From JAXLSZ01 sp046330315 (GTDB lineage: Bacteria > Actinomycetota > Thermoleophilia > Solirubrobacterales > 70-9), in assembly GCA_046330315.1 (NCBI GenBank), contig JAXLSZ010000005.1, positions 457,469 through 521,468 of the forward strand: a stretch of 64,000 nt of DNA, read 5' to 3'. Below are positions 1 through 9,220 of this stretch, one piece after another (position 1 is the stretch's first letter; each line of letters starts with the position of its first letter). A model generated the notes under the pieces. That model ran no database searches. It saw only the letters and a program-made list of their open reading frames with translations, and was not told the DNA's origin. A program made the position numbers and the translations under genes.

Positions 1-671
1 TCGTCCACGGCGTTCCGATCGACGCGAGCGGCGAGTACACCGGCACCCTCTTCACGCTGCTCAATCCCTACGCGATGCTGGGCGGGGTCGCGACGCTGCT
101 GATGTTCCTCACCCATGGCGCGATCTTCCTTTCCCTGCGGACGACCGGCGCGATCGAGGAGCGGGCGGGCGCGATCGCCGCGCGGGTCGCCCCCGCCGCG
201 GCAATCGCCGCGATCGCCTTCCTGGGCTGGACGCTTGCCTCCCAGGACGGCGTCGAGGCCGCCTCGGCGGTCTGCGCGGCGCTCGCGGCGCTCGCCCTGG
301 TCGCGGCCCCGGCGCTCGCCGGGCGCTCGCCTGGCGGCGGCTTCCTGGCGACCAGCGCCGGTATCCTGCTCTTCTTCTGCGCGCTGTTCGTCGACCTCTT
401 TCCCAACGCCATGGTCTCGAGCACCGACAGCGCCTTCGACCTGACGCTGAACCAGGCGTCCTCCTCCCACTACACCCTGACCGTGATGACCGTGGTCGCC
501 GTGGCGCTGGTCCCGGTTGTGCTGCTCTACCAGGGCTGGACCTACTGGGTCTTCCGCAAGCGGCTCTCCGCCGCCGATTACGGCGAGGTGAGGACGCCGG
601 TGGACCTGCTCGACCGCGACAGGCGGGACCCCGGCGGCGATGAGCCGGCAGGCGCAGCGCCCGGAGGCTAG
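1..671 (+). CDS. cydB: Cytochrome bd ubiquinol oxidase subunit II, 3' part (first locus)
   Basis: The reading frame is open from base 3, so the 5' end lies outside the window; about 222 residues remain. The segment shows the C-terminal half of CydB: several hydrophobic helices, the conserved VSSTDSAFDLTLNQASSSHY region and a last helix ending in WTYWVFRKRL. With CydA it forms the quinol oxidase that reduces O2 in the membrane. A second, complete cydB lies at 12678-13736 and shares the SSTD...ASSSHY motif, so the strain has two cydB paralogues. The end overlaps cydD by 32 bases, giving the order cydB-cydD-cydC; the matching cydA should lie just to the left. Confidence 0.93.
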   Translation, partial: VHGVPIDASGEYTGTLFTLLNPYAMLGGVATLLMFLTHGAIFLSLRTTGAIEERAGAIAARVAPAAAIAAIAFLGWTLASQDGVEAASAVCAALAALALVAAPALAGRSPGGGFLATSAGILLFFCALFVDLFPNAMVSSTDSAFDLTLNQASSSHYTLTVMTVVAVALVPVVLLYQGWTYWVFRKRLSAADYGEVRTPVDLLDRDRRDPGGDEPAGAAPGG

Positions 672-2352
672 GAGCCGGGCGAGGGCCGTCCAGCGGCGGC
701 TGACCAGGACCAGCCGGGCGGCCCGGGCCCATCTCGCGGCCACGGTGGCGCTCGGCGCGATCGCCACGGCGCTCGTGATCGCCCAGGCGACCCTGCTCGC
801 GGGGGTCGTCTCGGATGCGTTCCTCGGCGACACGCCGCTCTCCGACCTCCGCGGCCCGCTGCTCACCCTGCTGGCGATAGCGCTCGCCCGTGGCCTCGTG
901 GCGGCGGCCGTGGAGGTCGCCGGAAGGGCCGGTGCGGCGGGGGTGATGTCGGAGCTTCGCTCCCGCCTGGCCCGCCACCTGCTGCTGGTCCGGCCGGGAA
1001 CGGCTCGCGAGGAGGCCTCCGCCGAGCTGGCGGCGGCCGCGGTGCAGGGCGTCGACTCGCTGGAGGCCTACTTCGCCCGCTACCTGCCCCAGGCGGTGCT
1101 CGCCGGCCTCGCTCCGGCGATGATCCTCGCCTGGGTCATCCCCCGCGACTGGGAGGCGGGACTGATCCTGGCGATCACCGCTCCGATGATCCCGGTCTTC
1201 ATGGTCCTGATCGGGCGGCTGGCCGAGCGCCACACCAGGGACCGCTGGGAGGCGCTCGCGAGGCTCGGCGCCCGCTTCCTCGACACGGTCCGCGGGCTCG
1301 AGACGCTCTGGGTCAACGGTCGCGCCGAGGCGCAGGCCGCTGCGGTCTCCTCGGCCGGCGAGCGGTACCGGCGCGAGACGATGTCGACGCTGCGGATCGG
1401 CTTCCTCTCGGCCCTCGTCCTGGAGCTGCTGGCGATGATCGGCACCGCGCTGGTCGCCGCCACGGTCGGGATCCAGCTCGCCAAGGGCTCGCTCGGCCTC
1501 ACCGCCGGGCTCACGGTGCTGATCCTGGCGCCGGAGTTGTACATGCCGCTGCGGGCGGTCGGCGCCCAGTTTCACGCCAGCGCCGAGGGGATGGCCGCCG
1601 CGGAGCGGATCTTCGAGGTGCTCGACCAGCCGCCCATCGCGAGGTTCGCCGGGGGCTCCGCTCCGCCGGACCCGGGATGCGAACCCGTGAGGATCGAGGG
1701 CGTCTCGCTCTCGCGCCCGGGTCGCGGACCCGTCCTGGCCGGCGCCGACCTCGAGCTGCACCCGGGCGAGACGGTCGCCCTGGTCGGTCCGAGCGGCTCG
1801 GGGAAGTCAACCCTGGTCGCGATGCTGCTGCGCCTCGCCGAGCCGGACTCGGGCAGGCTGCTCTGCGGCGGGGAGGATCTGCGCGACGTCGACACCGCGG
1901 CCTGGCGCCGCCAGGTGGCCTGGATGCCCCAGCACCCGACGATCTTCGCCGGGACGGTGGCCGAGAACGTCGCATTCCTGGAGCCGGAGGCATCCCCGCG
2001 CCGCATTCTCGAGGCGTCCGAGAGGGCCGGGCTGCTCGAGGTCGTCGAGTCGCTTCCGGCCGGGCTCGACACCCGCATCGGCGAGGGGGGCCGCTCGCTC
2101 TCGGCCGGGCAGAGCCGGCGGGTCGGCCTGGCCCGAGCGCTCCTGCGCGACGCCCCCCTGCTGATCCTCGACGAGCCCACCGCGCACCTTGACTCCGGCA
2201 GCGAGGCGAGGGCAGCCGCCGGGATCGAGGCGGCCGCGGCGGGGCGCACGGCGCTCTTCGTCAGCCACCGCCCCGAGGTCGCCCTCAGGGCCGACCGCGT
2301 GGTCGAGCTGCGGGACGGCCTGATCGGCGAGCCGGCCGGGGCTTCGGCATGA
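640..2352 (+). CDS. cydD: Thiol reductant ABC exporter subunit CydD
   Basis: A 570-residue ABC half-transporter. Residues of about 30-310 form the membrane domain. The nucleotide-binding domain has Walker A GPSGSGKS near residue 383, the signature LSAGQ near 487 and Walker B LLILDEPT near 508. CydD pairs with CydC to export glutathione or cysteine to the outer face of the membrane, which is needed for assembly of cytochrome bd and c-type cytochromes. The ATG at 640 lies inside the end of cydB, and the stop overlaps cydC by 4 bases (ATGA), so cydB-cydD-cydC is one operon. The CydD rather than CydC assignment rests on gene order and general similarity. Confidence 0.9.
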   Translation: MSRQAQRPEARSRARAVQRRLTRTSRAARAHLAATVALGAIATALVIAQATLLAGVVSDAFLGDTPLSDLRGPLLTLLAIALARGLVAAAVEVAGRAGAAGVMSELRSRLARHLLLVRPGTAREEASAELAAAAVQGVDSLEAYFARYLPQAVLAGLAPAMILAWVIPRDWEAGLILAITAPMIPVFMVLIGRLAERHTRDRWEALARLGARFLDTVRGLETLWVNGRAEAQAAAVSSAGERYRRETMSTLRIGFLSALVLELLAMIGTALVAATVGIQLAKGSLGLTAGLTVLILAPELYMPLRAVGAQFHASAEGMAAAERIFEVLDQPPIARFAGGSAPPDPGCEPVRIEGVSLSRPGRGPVLAGADLELHPGETVALVGPSGSGKSTLVAMLLRLAEPDSGRLLCGGEDLRDVDTAAWRRQVAWMPQHPTIFAGTVAENVAFLEPEASPRRILEASERAGLLEVVESLPAGLDTRIGEGGRSLSAGQSRRVGLARALLRDAPLLILDEPTAHLDSGSEARAAAGIEAAAAGRTALFVSHRPEVALRADRVVELRDGLIGEPAGASA

Positions 2353-4019
2353 GCGGGCGGGCCCGGAGAGCGCTTGCGGACGCCGTCCGCGCGACCAGGC
2401 CCCGCTGGCGCCAGCTTGCCCTCTCGGTGCTGCTCGGGACGGGGGCGGTGCTGGCCGCCGTCGGCCTGCTGACGACGTCGGGCTATCTGATCAGCCGGGC
2501 GGCCCAGCGGCCCGAGATCCTCGCCCTCTCGGTGGCGATCGTCGGCGTCAGGTTCTTCGGGATCGCCCGCGCCCTGCTGCGCTACCTGGAGCGCCTCGTC
2601 TCCCACGACCTCGCCTTCCGCACCCTCGGGGACCTGAGGCGACGGTTCCTCGCCCGCCTGCTCCCGCTCGTGCCGGGGGGGCTCCCCGGCCGTCGCTCCG
2701 AGCTGCTCGGCCGGTTCGTGGACGACGTGGACCGCCTCCAGGACCTCTACCTCAGGGCCCTGGCGCCGCCTCTCGTGGCTCTCTTCGCGGGCCTCGGCGC
2801 CGTCCTCGTCGCCCTCCTCATCCTCCCCGCGGCGGCGGCCGTCCTCGCGGCGATGCTCGCCGCGGGCGGCCTGCTCGCCCCGTGGCTGACGCGGCTCTCG
2901 GCACGGCGGGCGGGGCGGCGGCAGGCCGCGGCCCGGTCGACGCTCGGCACGGACGTCCTCGAGATCGCCTCGGGCTCGGCGGAGATCGCGATGGCCGGAA
3001 GGGAGCGGGAATGGCTCGATCGGGTCGAGGAAGACGGCGCCGCCCTCGGTTCTCTGCAGCGGCGGGACGCCGTCAGCGCGGGGCTCGCGGCGGGGCTCGG
3101 GACGGCCCTGGCCGCCGCCGCCGCGGTCTGCGTGGCGGCGGTCGCCATACCCGCGGTGCACGACGGCGAGATCGCCGGGGTGCTGCTGGGGGCGCTGGTG
3201 CTGCTCGCAATCGCATCCTTCGAGGCGGTGGCGCCGCTCGGGGCCGCCGCCGCGAGCATCGACGCCTGCGCCGATTCCGCCCTGCGCGTCGGTGAAGTCG
3301 TCGATCGCGAGCCCGCGATCGTCGACCCCCCCGACCCGACCCCGGTCCCCGCCGGTTGTGACCTTGTGGCGACGGACCTCCGCTTCCGCCGCGAGGGGCA
3401 GTCGGGGTGGCTCCTCGACGGCCTGGGCCTGCGGCTCGAGCAGGGCAGCTCCCTCGCGCTGCTGGGCGCCAGCGGGTCCGGCAAGACCACGCTGGTCGAA
3501 CTGCTGGTGCGCCTGCTTGCCCCGTCGGGGGGGCGGCTGCGGCTCGGTGGCGTGGACCTCGCATCCGTCTCGGAGCGGGACCTGCGGGCCACCGTGAGGC
3601 TGGCCCCCCAGGACGCCTACCTGTTCGCGACCACGATCCGCGACAACGTCGCCGTCGGACGCGGCGACGCCGACGACGAGGAGATCGCCGGGGCGCTCGA
3701 GACCGTCGGGCTGGGCGGGTGGCTGGCGAGCCTCGCCGAGGGCCTGGACACCTTCGTCGGCGAGGGCGGCCGGCAGGTCTCCGGCGGCCAGCGCCAGCGC
3801 ATCGCCGCCGCCCGCCTCCTGCTCAGCGGCGCCCGCTTCCTGATCCTCGACGAGCCCACGGCCCATCTGGACCGGGCGGCGGCGGCCCTGATGGAGCGGC
3901 GGTTCACCGATCTCGCGCGGAGCGGGCCCGGGCTGCTCTGGGTGACCCACGAGCCGGCCGAGTTGTCCTGCTTCGACCGGGTGGTCCGACTCGAGGGCGG
4001 GCGGCTCCTCGGGTGCTGA
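2349..4019 (+). CDS. cydC: Thiol reductant ABC exporter subunit CydC
   Basis: A 556-residue ABC half-transporter, translationally coupled to cydD through an ATGA overlap. The N-terminal membrane domain includes LLTTSGYLISRAAQRPEIL, typical of CydC. The ATPase domain has Walker A GASGSGKTT near residue 373, a signature VSGGQRQR near 477 and Walker B FLILDEPT near 498. It is the partner of CydD in the heterodimeric thiol exporter needed for bd oxidase maturation. The gene ends the operon; the next gene is 122 bases away behind a copy of the 19-nt palindrome. Confidence 0.92.
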   Translation: MSGRARRALADAVRATRPRWRQLALSVLLGTGAVLAAVGLLTTSGYLISRAAQRPEILALSVAIVGVRFFGIARALLRYLERLVSHDLAFRTLGDLRRRFLARLLPLVPGGLPGRRSELLGRFVDDVDRLQDLYLRALAPPLVALFAGLGAVLVALLILPAAAAVLAAMLAAGGLLAPWLTRLSARRAGRRQAAARSTLGTDVLEIASGSAEIAMAGREREWLDRVEEDGAALGSLQRRDAVSAGLAAGLGTALAAAAAVCVAAVAIPAVHDGEIAGVLLGALVLLAIASFEAVAPLGAAAASIDACADSALRVGEVVDREPAIVDPPDPTPVPAGCDLVATDLRFRREGQSGWLLDGLGLRLEQGSSLALLGASGSGKTTLVELLVRLLAPSGGRLRLGGVDLASVSERDLRATVRLAPQDAYLFATTIRDNVAVGRGDADDEEIAGALETVGLGGWLASLAEGLDTFVGEGGRQVSGGQRQRIAAARLLLSGARFLILDEPTAHLDRAAAALMERRFTDLARSGPGLLWVTHEPAELSCFDRVVRLEGGRLLGC

Positions 4020-4032
4020 GCTCGCGCCGGTT

Positions 4033-4051
4033 TCACCCGGTTCGGATGATG
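4033..4051 (+). promoter_or_regulatory. 19-nt palindromic motif, site a
   Basis: TCACCCGGTTCGGATGATG. The halves TCACCCG and CGGATGA are imperfect inverted repeats, followed by TG as in most other copies. It lies 90 nt before the amidotransferase start codon and shares sequence and orientation with the sites near 15.2, 22.7, 26.3 and 34.0 kb. It is a likely operator or activator site; the binding protein is unknown. Confidence 0.7.
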
Positions 4052-4141
4052 GGCCACGGCCGCCGGAGTGATTTCGTTGGGAGCATGCCGGCAGCGGGGG
4101 TTGATCCCGATCCGAGCGCCGCGGAGGCGGGTTGACGGACG

Positions 4142-4978
4142 ATGTGCCGCTGGAACGCCTACATCGGCGAGCCCCTGCTGATCGCCGAGCTTCTGTACCG
4201 GACCCGGCACGGGCTGATCGACGAGAGCCTCCACTCGAGGATGGGGGCCGAGACGACCAACGGCGACGGCTTCGGCATCGGCTGGTACCCGGCCGGGACG
4301 CGCGACTCCCCGGCCCGGTACCGCAGCGTCAGCCCCGCCTGGAACGACGCCAACCTGCGGGACCTGGCCGACCACGTCTCGACTCCGATCTTCCTGGCCC
4401 ACATCCGGGCCGCCGTGGGCAGCCCCGTCCAGCAGACCAACTGCCACCCATTCCGGCACGGCCGCTGGCTGTTCGTCCACAACGGCCTGATCGCCGACTT
4501 TGGGAAGATGCGCCGCGACGTCCTGCTGGCCGTGGACCCGGGCCTGTTCGGCGGGATCGGCGGCTCGACCGACTCCGAGGCCCTCTTCTACCTCGCCCTC
4601 GGCTTCGGCCTGCGCGATGACCCGGTCGGGGCGATGCAGAGGGCGGTCGGCTTCGTCGAGGGGCTCGCCGCGGAGAGGGGGATCGCCGACCCGGTGCAGA
4701 TGACCGTGGGGATCAGCGACGGCGAGCGGCTCTGGGCCGTCCGCTACTCCTCGCGGCGGGAGTCGCGGACCCTGTTCGTCTCCGAGGAGGTGGACGCTCT
4801 GCGGCACCTGCATCCCGAGAACCCCCGCCTCCGCGAGCTCAGCCGGGGGGACCGGGTGGTGGTCTCCGAGCCGCTCACCGACTGCACCGAGGCATGGCGC
4901 GAGATCCCGGAGTCCACCGCGGTCGCGATAGCCGGCGGAGAGCTGAGCGAGAGTCCCTTCGAGCCGGCTCGGCCGTGA
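4142..4978 (+). CDS. Class II glutamine amidotransferase (YafJ/EgtC-like Ntn hydrolase)
   Basis: A 278-residue protein starting MCRWNAYIGEP. Cys2, exposed after Met removal, is the expected N-terminal nucleophile of class II amidotransferases. NGDGFGIGWYP, FLAHIRAA and HPFRHGRWLFVHNGLI match the GATase type 2 fold of the YafJ/EgtC group, which hydrolyses glutamine or a gamma-glutamyl amide. EgtC acts in ergothioneine synthesis, but no egtB or egtD is nearby, so the substrate is open. The start is fixed by the Cys2 requirement. It sits 61 bases before the fused sulfatase gene, probably in the same transcript, and is preceded by palindrome site a. Confidence 0.85.
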   Translation: MCRWNAYIGEPLLIAELLYRTRHGLIDESLHSRMGAETTNGDGFGIGWYPAGTRDSPARYRSVSPAWNDANLRDLADHVSTPIFLAHIRAAVGSPVQQTNCHPFRHGRWLFVHNGLIADFGKMRRDVLLAVDPGLFGGIGGSTDSEALFYLALGFGLRDDPVGAMQRAVGFVEGLAAERGIADPVQMTVGISDGERLWAVRYSSRRESRTLFVSEEVDALRHLHPENPRLRELSRGDRVVVSEPLTDCTEAWREIPESTAVAIAGGELSESPFEPARP

Positions 4979-5039
4979 ACCGGGCGGATGTAGGTTGTCG
5001 GCTGCGGTGACGAACAGCGAACGAGAACAGGAGCCCCCG

Positions 5040-7943
5040 ATGAGCGACGCCCCGACCGATGTCCTGGTGGCCGGATACCCGGACATCGAGGCCGCGACGA
5101 CCGACTTCGACCGCCTGATCGACCTGGTCGGGCGCGGGGAGGTCCGGATCGAGGGCGCAATCCTGGTCACCCACGGCGAGGGCGATCGGGTCACCGTGCA
5201 CCAGACCGGAAACCACCTCGGCCGCAAGGGCGCCGGCTGGGGCGGGGGCGTGGGCGTCGCCGTGGGCCTGCTGGCGCCGCCGCTGCTGGCCTCGGCGGCG
5301 GCCGGCGCCCTCGCCGGCGGCCTGGTGGGCAGGTTCGCCGAGCACCGCCTCGAGACGGGAATCCACGACAAGATCGGCGAGAACCTGCCGCCGGGCTCCG
5401 CCGGGGTGATCGCAGTCTTCGACGATGCCCACCGCCTCGGCGTGGAGAGGGCGCTGGAGGGCTCGCCGGCGAAGTCTGTCGTGCAGACCGACAGCCGGGG
5501 GACCCTGGCGCTGAAGGAGTCGCTGGCGGAGGCGATGGGGAAGTTCGCCCAGGACCGCACCGCGCTGCCGATCCCCGACCGAAACTTCGGCGGCACCGCG
5601 GGCCGGAACCTCACCGACTCGGTGCCCGACTGGTCGATGATCCCTGGCCCGAAGGCGCCCGAGGGGGCCCCCAACGTGCTGATCGCGCTGATCGACGACG
5701 CCGGCTACGGCGGGCCCGAAACCTTCGGCGGCCCGATCCGGACCCCGGCCTTCACCCGGGTTCAGCAGATGGGCACGACCTACAACCGCTTTCACGTCAC
5801 GGCCGTCTGCTCGCCGACCCGGGCCTGCCTGCTGACCGGCCGCAACCAGCACCGGGTCGGGTTCGGCTCGATCGCCGAGTACCCGGGCCCGTTCCCCGGC
5901 TACACGGGGGCCAAGCCGCGAAGCTGCGCGGCGCTGCCCCGGATCCTCGGCGAGAACGGCTACGTCACGGGCGGGTTCGGCAAGTGGCATCTCACCCCGG
6001 ACAACGTCCAGGGGGCCGCGGGGCCGTTCGACCACTGGCCCCAGGGGTGGGGATTCGACCACTGGTGGGGCTTCCTCAGCGGAGCGGCGGGGCAGTACGA
6101 CCCGATCATCACCCAGGACAACTCGACGATCGGGGTTCCGGAGGGCGAGGACGGAGAGACCTACTACTTCCCGGACGACCTCACCGACAAGGCCGTCGAG
6201 TGGCTGCAGGCGGTGCGCGCGCAGGATGCCGAGAAGCCCTGGATGATGTACTACTCGACGGGCTGCAGCCACGCTCCGCACCACGTCGCCAAGCAGTGGG
6301 CGGATCGCTACAAGGGCAGCTTCGACGAGGGCTGGGACGTCTTGCGCGAACGGACCCTCGAGCGCCAGAAGGAGCTCGGGATCGTCCCGGCCGACACCGA
6401 GCTGACCGAGCGGCCCGAGGCGTTCCCCGCCTGGGAGGACCTGGAGCCCGAGCAGAAGCGCCTCTACGCCCGCCAGATGGAGGTCTTCGCCGGCTACTCG
6501 GAGAACGCCGACCACAACGTCGGCCGCCTGCTCGACGCGATCGAGCAGATCGGTGACCTCGAGAACACGCTGGTCTTCTACATCTGGGGCGACAACGGCG
6601 CCAGCATGGAGGGGACGGTGACGGGCTCCTTCAACGAGATGACCTTCCTCAACGGGATCGTGCTCGACGCCTCCCGGCAGCTCGAGCTGATCGAGGAGCA
6701 CGGCGGTATCGAGGAGCTCGGTGGGGTGCACACCGCACCCCACTTCGCCGCGGCCTGGGCGCACGCCCAGAACGCCCCCTTCCAGTGGGGCAAGCAGGTG
6801 GCGAGCCACCTGGGCGGGGCGCGCAACCCGATGGTGGTCGCCTGGCCCCGGCGCCGCTCGGCCGGGATGCGCACCCAGTTCACCCACGCAATCGACATCG
6901 GCCCGACGGTGCTGGAGGCCGCCGGGATCCCCGAGCCGCTCTCGGTGGACGGCATCGAGCAGGAGCCGATGGACGGGACCAGCTTCCTCTACACCTTCGA
7001 CGACGAGGGAGCCGAGGAGCGGCACACGCTCCAGTACTTCGAGATGTTCGGCAGCCGGGCGATGTACAAGGACGGCTGGTGGGCCGCGTCCAACCCGGAC
7101 CGCCTGCCCTGGGACTTCTCGCCCCAGACGCTCGCCAGGTTCGGGCCGGACGCGGACTGGGACCCCGATCGCGACGTCGGCTGGGAGCTGTACTACCTGC
7201 CCGACGACTTCTCGCAGGCCAGGGACCTGGCGGGCGAGCATCCCGAGAGGGTCCGCGAGCTCCAGGAGCTGTGGTGGAAGGAGGCCGAGCGGAACCGGGT
7301 GCTGCCGCTGTGGGGAGGCGCGGCGGTCATGTACGGGATCCTTCCCCCGATGCCGACCGCGACCAGGTACGCGTTCGCGGGCGGTGTCCAGAACATCCAG
7401 CGGGGGATGATCCCGCGGGTCTACGGCCGCTCCTACGCGATCGAGGCCGATCTGGTCGTGCCCGAGGGCGGGGCCGAGGGGGTGATCGTCGCCAACGCCG
7501 ACTTCATCGGCGGGTTCGCGCTGTGGGTGGACGCGGGCGGCATTCTCACCCACACCTACTCCCTGCTGGGCGTGGAGACGTACCGGCAGGCCGCGGAGCA
7601 CCCGCTTCCGGGCGGCGAGGTTTCGGTCCGGATGCTGTTCGAGGCCGACGAGGCGAAGCCGGGGACCGGCGGGGAGGTGACCCTGTTCGCGAACGGGGAG
7701 CGGCTCGGCGGCGGGCGGATGCCGGAGACGGTGAGGATCGCCTTCAGCTCCTACGCCGGCATGGACATCGGCCGCGACAACGGGCTCGTCGTGGACCTCG
7801 GCTACGAAGACAAGGCCCCCTACGCGTTCACCGGCACCGTCAGGCAGGTCGTGTTCGACCTGCAGCCGGCCACCCACGCCGACGAGAAGGCCCTGCACGA
7901 GGCGGCCCAGCACGCCAACCTCGCGCACGGGGCGGCCGGCTAG
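5040..7943 (+). CDS. Arylsulfatase with fused N-terminal DUF1269-like membrane domain
   Basis: A 967-residue protein. The ATG at 5040 is chosen because AGGAG lies 6 bases upstream; a TTG at 4995 would add 15 residues without support. Residues of about 1-175 form a small domain with a Gly/Ala/Leu-rich hydrophobic stretch (VGVAVGLLAPPLLASAAAG) homologous to the separate gene at 36575-37093. The rest is a sulfatase: metal ligands in LIDDAGYG (Asp219/220), the modifiable Cys257 in CSPTR and the FGKWHL motif. Cys257 must become formylglycine; the convergent radical-SAM gene is the probable maturase. Its substrate is a sulfate ester of unknown kind. There is no signal peptide, so it may be cytoplasmic or membrane-attached through the N-domain. 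Confidence 0.9.
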   Translation: MSDAPTDVLVAGYPDIEAATTDFDRLIDLVGRGEVRIEGAILVTHGEGDRVTVHQTGNHLGRKGAGWGGGVGVAVGLLAPPLLASAAAGALAGGLVGRFAEHRLETGIHDKIGENLPPGSAGVIAVFDDAHRLGVERALEGSPAKSVVQTDSRGTLALKESLAEAMGKFAQDRTALPIPDRNFGGTAGRNLTDSVPDWSMIPGPKAPEGAPNVLIALIDDAGYGGPETFGGPIRTPAFTRVQQMGTTYNRFHVTAVCSPTRACLLTGRNQHRVGFGSIAEYPGPFPGYTGAKPRSCAALPRILGENGYVTGGFGKWHLTPDNVQGAAGPFDHWPQGWGFDHWWGFLSGAAGQYDPIITQDNSTIGVPEGEDGETYYFPDDLTDKAVEWLQAVRAQDAEKPWMMYYSTGCSHAPHHVAKQWADRYKGSFDEGWDVLRERTLERQKELGIVPADTELTERPEAFPAWEDLEPEQKRLYARQMEVFAGYSENADHNVGRLLDAIEQIGDLENTLVFYIWGDNGASMEGTVTGSFNEMTFLNGIVLDASRQLELIEEHGGIEELGGVHTAPHFAAAWAHAQNAPFQWGKQVASHLGGARNPMVVAWPRRRSAGMRTQFTHAIDIGPTVLEAAGIPEPLSVDGIEQEPMDGTSFLYTFDDEGAEERHTLQYFEMFGSRAMYKDGWWAASNPDRLPWDFSPQTLARFGPDADWDPDRDVGWELYYLPDDFSQARDLAGEHPERVRELQELWWKEAERNRVLPLWGGAAVMYGILPPMPTATRYAFAGGVQNIQRGMIPRVYGRSYAIEADLVVPEGGAEGVIVANADFIGGFALWVDAGGILTHTYSLLGVETYRQAAEHPLPGGEVSVRMLFEADEAKPGTGGEVTLFANGERLGGGRMPETVRIAFSSYAGMDIGRDNGLVVDLGYEDKAPYAFTGTVRQVVFDLQPATHADEKALHEAAQHANLAHGAAG

Positions 7944-9178
7944 CGAGCCGTCCGGGTGCCCGGCTCCGCGAGGATCCCCATCGCCTCCACCGCCGGGCGG
8001 CCGGAGCGGAGGAGATCGGCCATGACGCGCATCGGGCGGTCGACGTGGTTGAAGAAGGCCCGGTAGCCGGCGCAGAGGTAGTTCAGCCCCGGCTCGCCGT
8101 CCGGGGTGGAGAGGAAGCGGTTCTTCGGGCACTCGCCGTTGCAGGCGAAGCGGACCTCGCAGCGCCGGCAGTAGCCCGGCAGGCCCGCCTCCTTCTGCTC
8201 CCCGAAGCGCCGCTGGCGATCCGAGGCGGCGAGCTCTGAGAGGGGCGCGGAGAGGATGTTGCCGAGCAGGTGCCCGGGCTCGACGAAGTGGTCGCAGGAG
8301 TAGAGGTCGCCGTTGTGCTCGAGGGCGAGCGCTGCGCCGCAGCGCTCCCTGAACAGGCAGACCGGGCTCTCCATGCCCAGCCAGGCCGCCAGGGCCCAGT
8401 CGAAGGAGACGACGAAGACCTCGCCGACGTCCCGGGAGACCCACTCGTCGAAGACCTCGATCAGGAACCCGCCCCATTGCTCGCCGGAGACGGTGCGATC
8501 GGTGACCCGGTCACCGCTCTGCCGGTGACCGGTGGCACCGTGCTCGTCGATCCGCTCGACCACCGGGATGAACTGCATGTAGCGGGCGCCGATCCCGTCG
8601 CGGAAGAAGCGGTAGACCTCGAGCCCGCGGTCCGCGTTGGCGGCGCTGACGCAGCAGAGCAGGTTGAAGTCCACGCCGCGGCGGTCGAGCAGCCGGGCGG
8701 CCTCGACCACCCGGTCGAAGGTCCCCCGGCCCCGCTTGTCGAGGCGGTAGGCGTCGTGCAGGGGACGCGGCCCGTCGAGGCTGAGCCCGACCAGGTATCC
8801 GTGCTCCGCGAACAGCTCGCACCATTCCTCGTCGAGACGGGTGCCGTTCGTCTGCATCGTCCACTCGACCGTCTTCCCGGCCGGCAGCAGATCGGCGACG
8901 ATCTCCGCGGCGCGCCTGTAGAAGTCCACCCCGAGCAGGGTCGGCTCGCCGCCCTGCCAGGCCACGGTGACGGTCGGGCCCGGCTCGGAGGCGATCGCCT
9001 GGCCGAGGTAGGCGCGCAGCACCTCCTCCGACATGCGGAACTTCGATCCCGGGTAGAGCTCCTCCTTGGTCAGGTAGAAGCAGTAGGAGCAGTCGAGGTT
9101 GCAGATCGCCCCGGCCGGCTTGGCGAGCACGTGGAAGCCGTGGTGCGGGGCCTGCGGGGCCGCCGAGGGAGGGATCAC
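7940..9178 (-). CDS. Anaerobic sulfatase-maturating enzyme (radical SAM/SPASM)
   Basis: A 412-residue radical SAM protein. The [4Fe-4S] site is C26-x3-C30-x2-C33 in CNLDCSYCFY. The C-terminal SPASM-type cysteines appear in CRRCEVRFACNGECPKNRF and nearby segments. This matches the anSME family, which oxidises the sulfatase CxPxR cysteine to formylglycine using S-adenosylmethionine. It is convergent with the sulfatase; the two genes share the tetranucleotide CTAG at 7940-7943, which gives a TAG stop on each strand. It can also serve the second sulfatase at 34147-36555, which has the same CSPTR motif and no maturase beside it. The start is the first Met, about 25 residues before the cluster. Confidence 0.9.
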   Translation of the reverse strand: MIPPSAAPQAPHHGFHVLAKPAGAICNLDCSYCFYLTKEELYPGSKFRMSEEVLRAYLGQAIASEPGPTVTVAWQGGEPTLLGVDFYRRAAEIVADLLPAGKTVEWTMQTNGTRLDEEWCELFAEHGYLVGLSLDGPRPLHDAYRLDKRGRGTFDRVVEAARLLDRRGVDFNLLCCVSAANADRGLEVYRFFRDGIGARYMQFIPVVERIDEHGATGHRQSGDRVTDRTVSGEQWGGFLIEVFDEWVSRDVGEVFVVSFDWALAAWLGMESPVCLFRERCGAALALEHNGDLYSCDHFVEPGHLLGNILSAPLSELAASDRQRRFGEQKEAGLPGYCRRCEVRFACNGECPKNRFLSTPDGEPGLNYLCAGYRAFFNHVDRPMRVMADLLRSGRPAVEAMGILAEPGTRTAR

Positions 9179-9220
9179 CCCGGCAGTCTATTGTGGGCCC
9201 CCGTGAGCGGGGCGAGCTAG

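Noticed and set aside
4142..4978. Naming the amidotransferase egtC
   Set aside because: The fold fits, but no egtA, egtB, egtD or egtE is in the neighbourhood.
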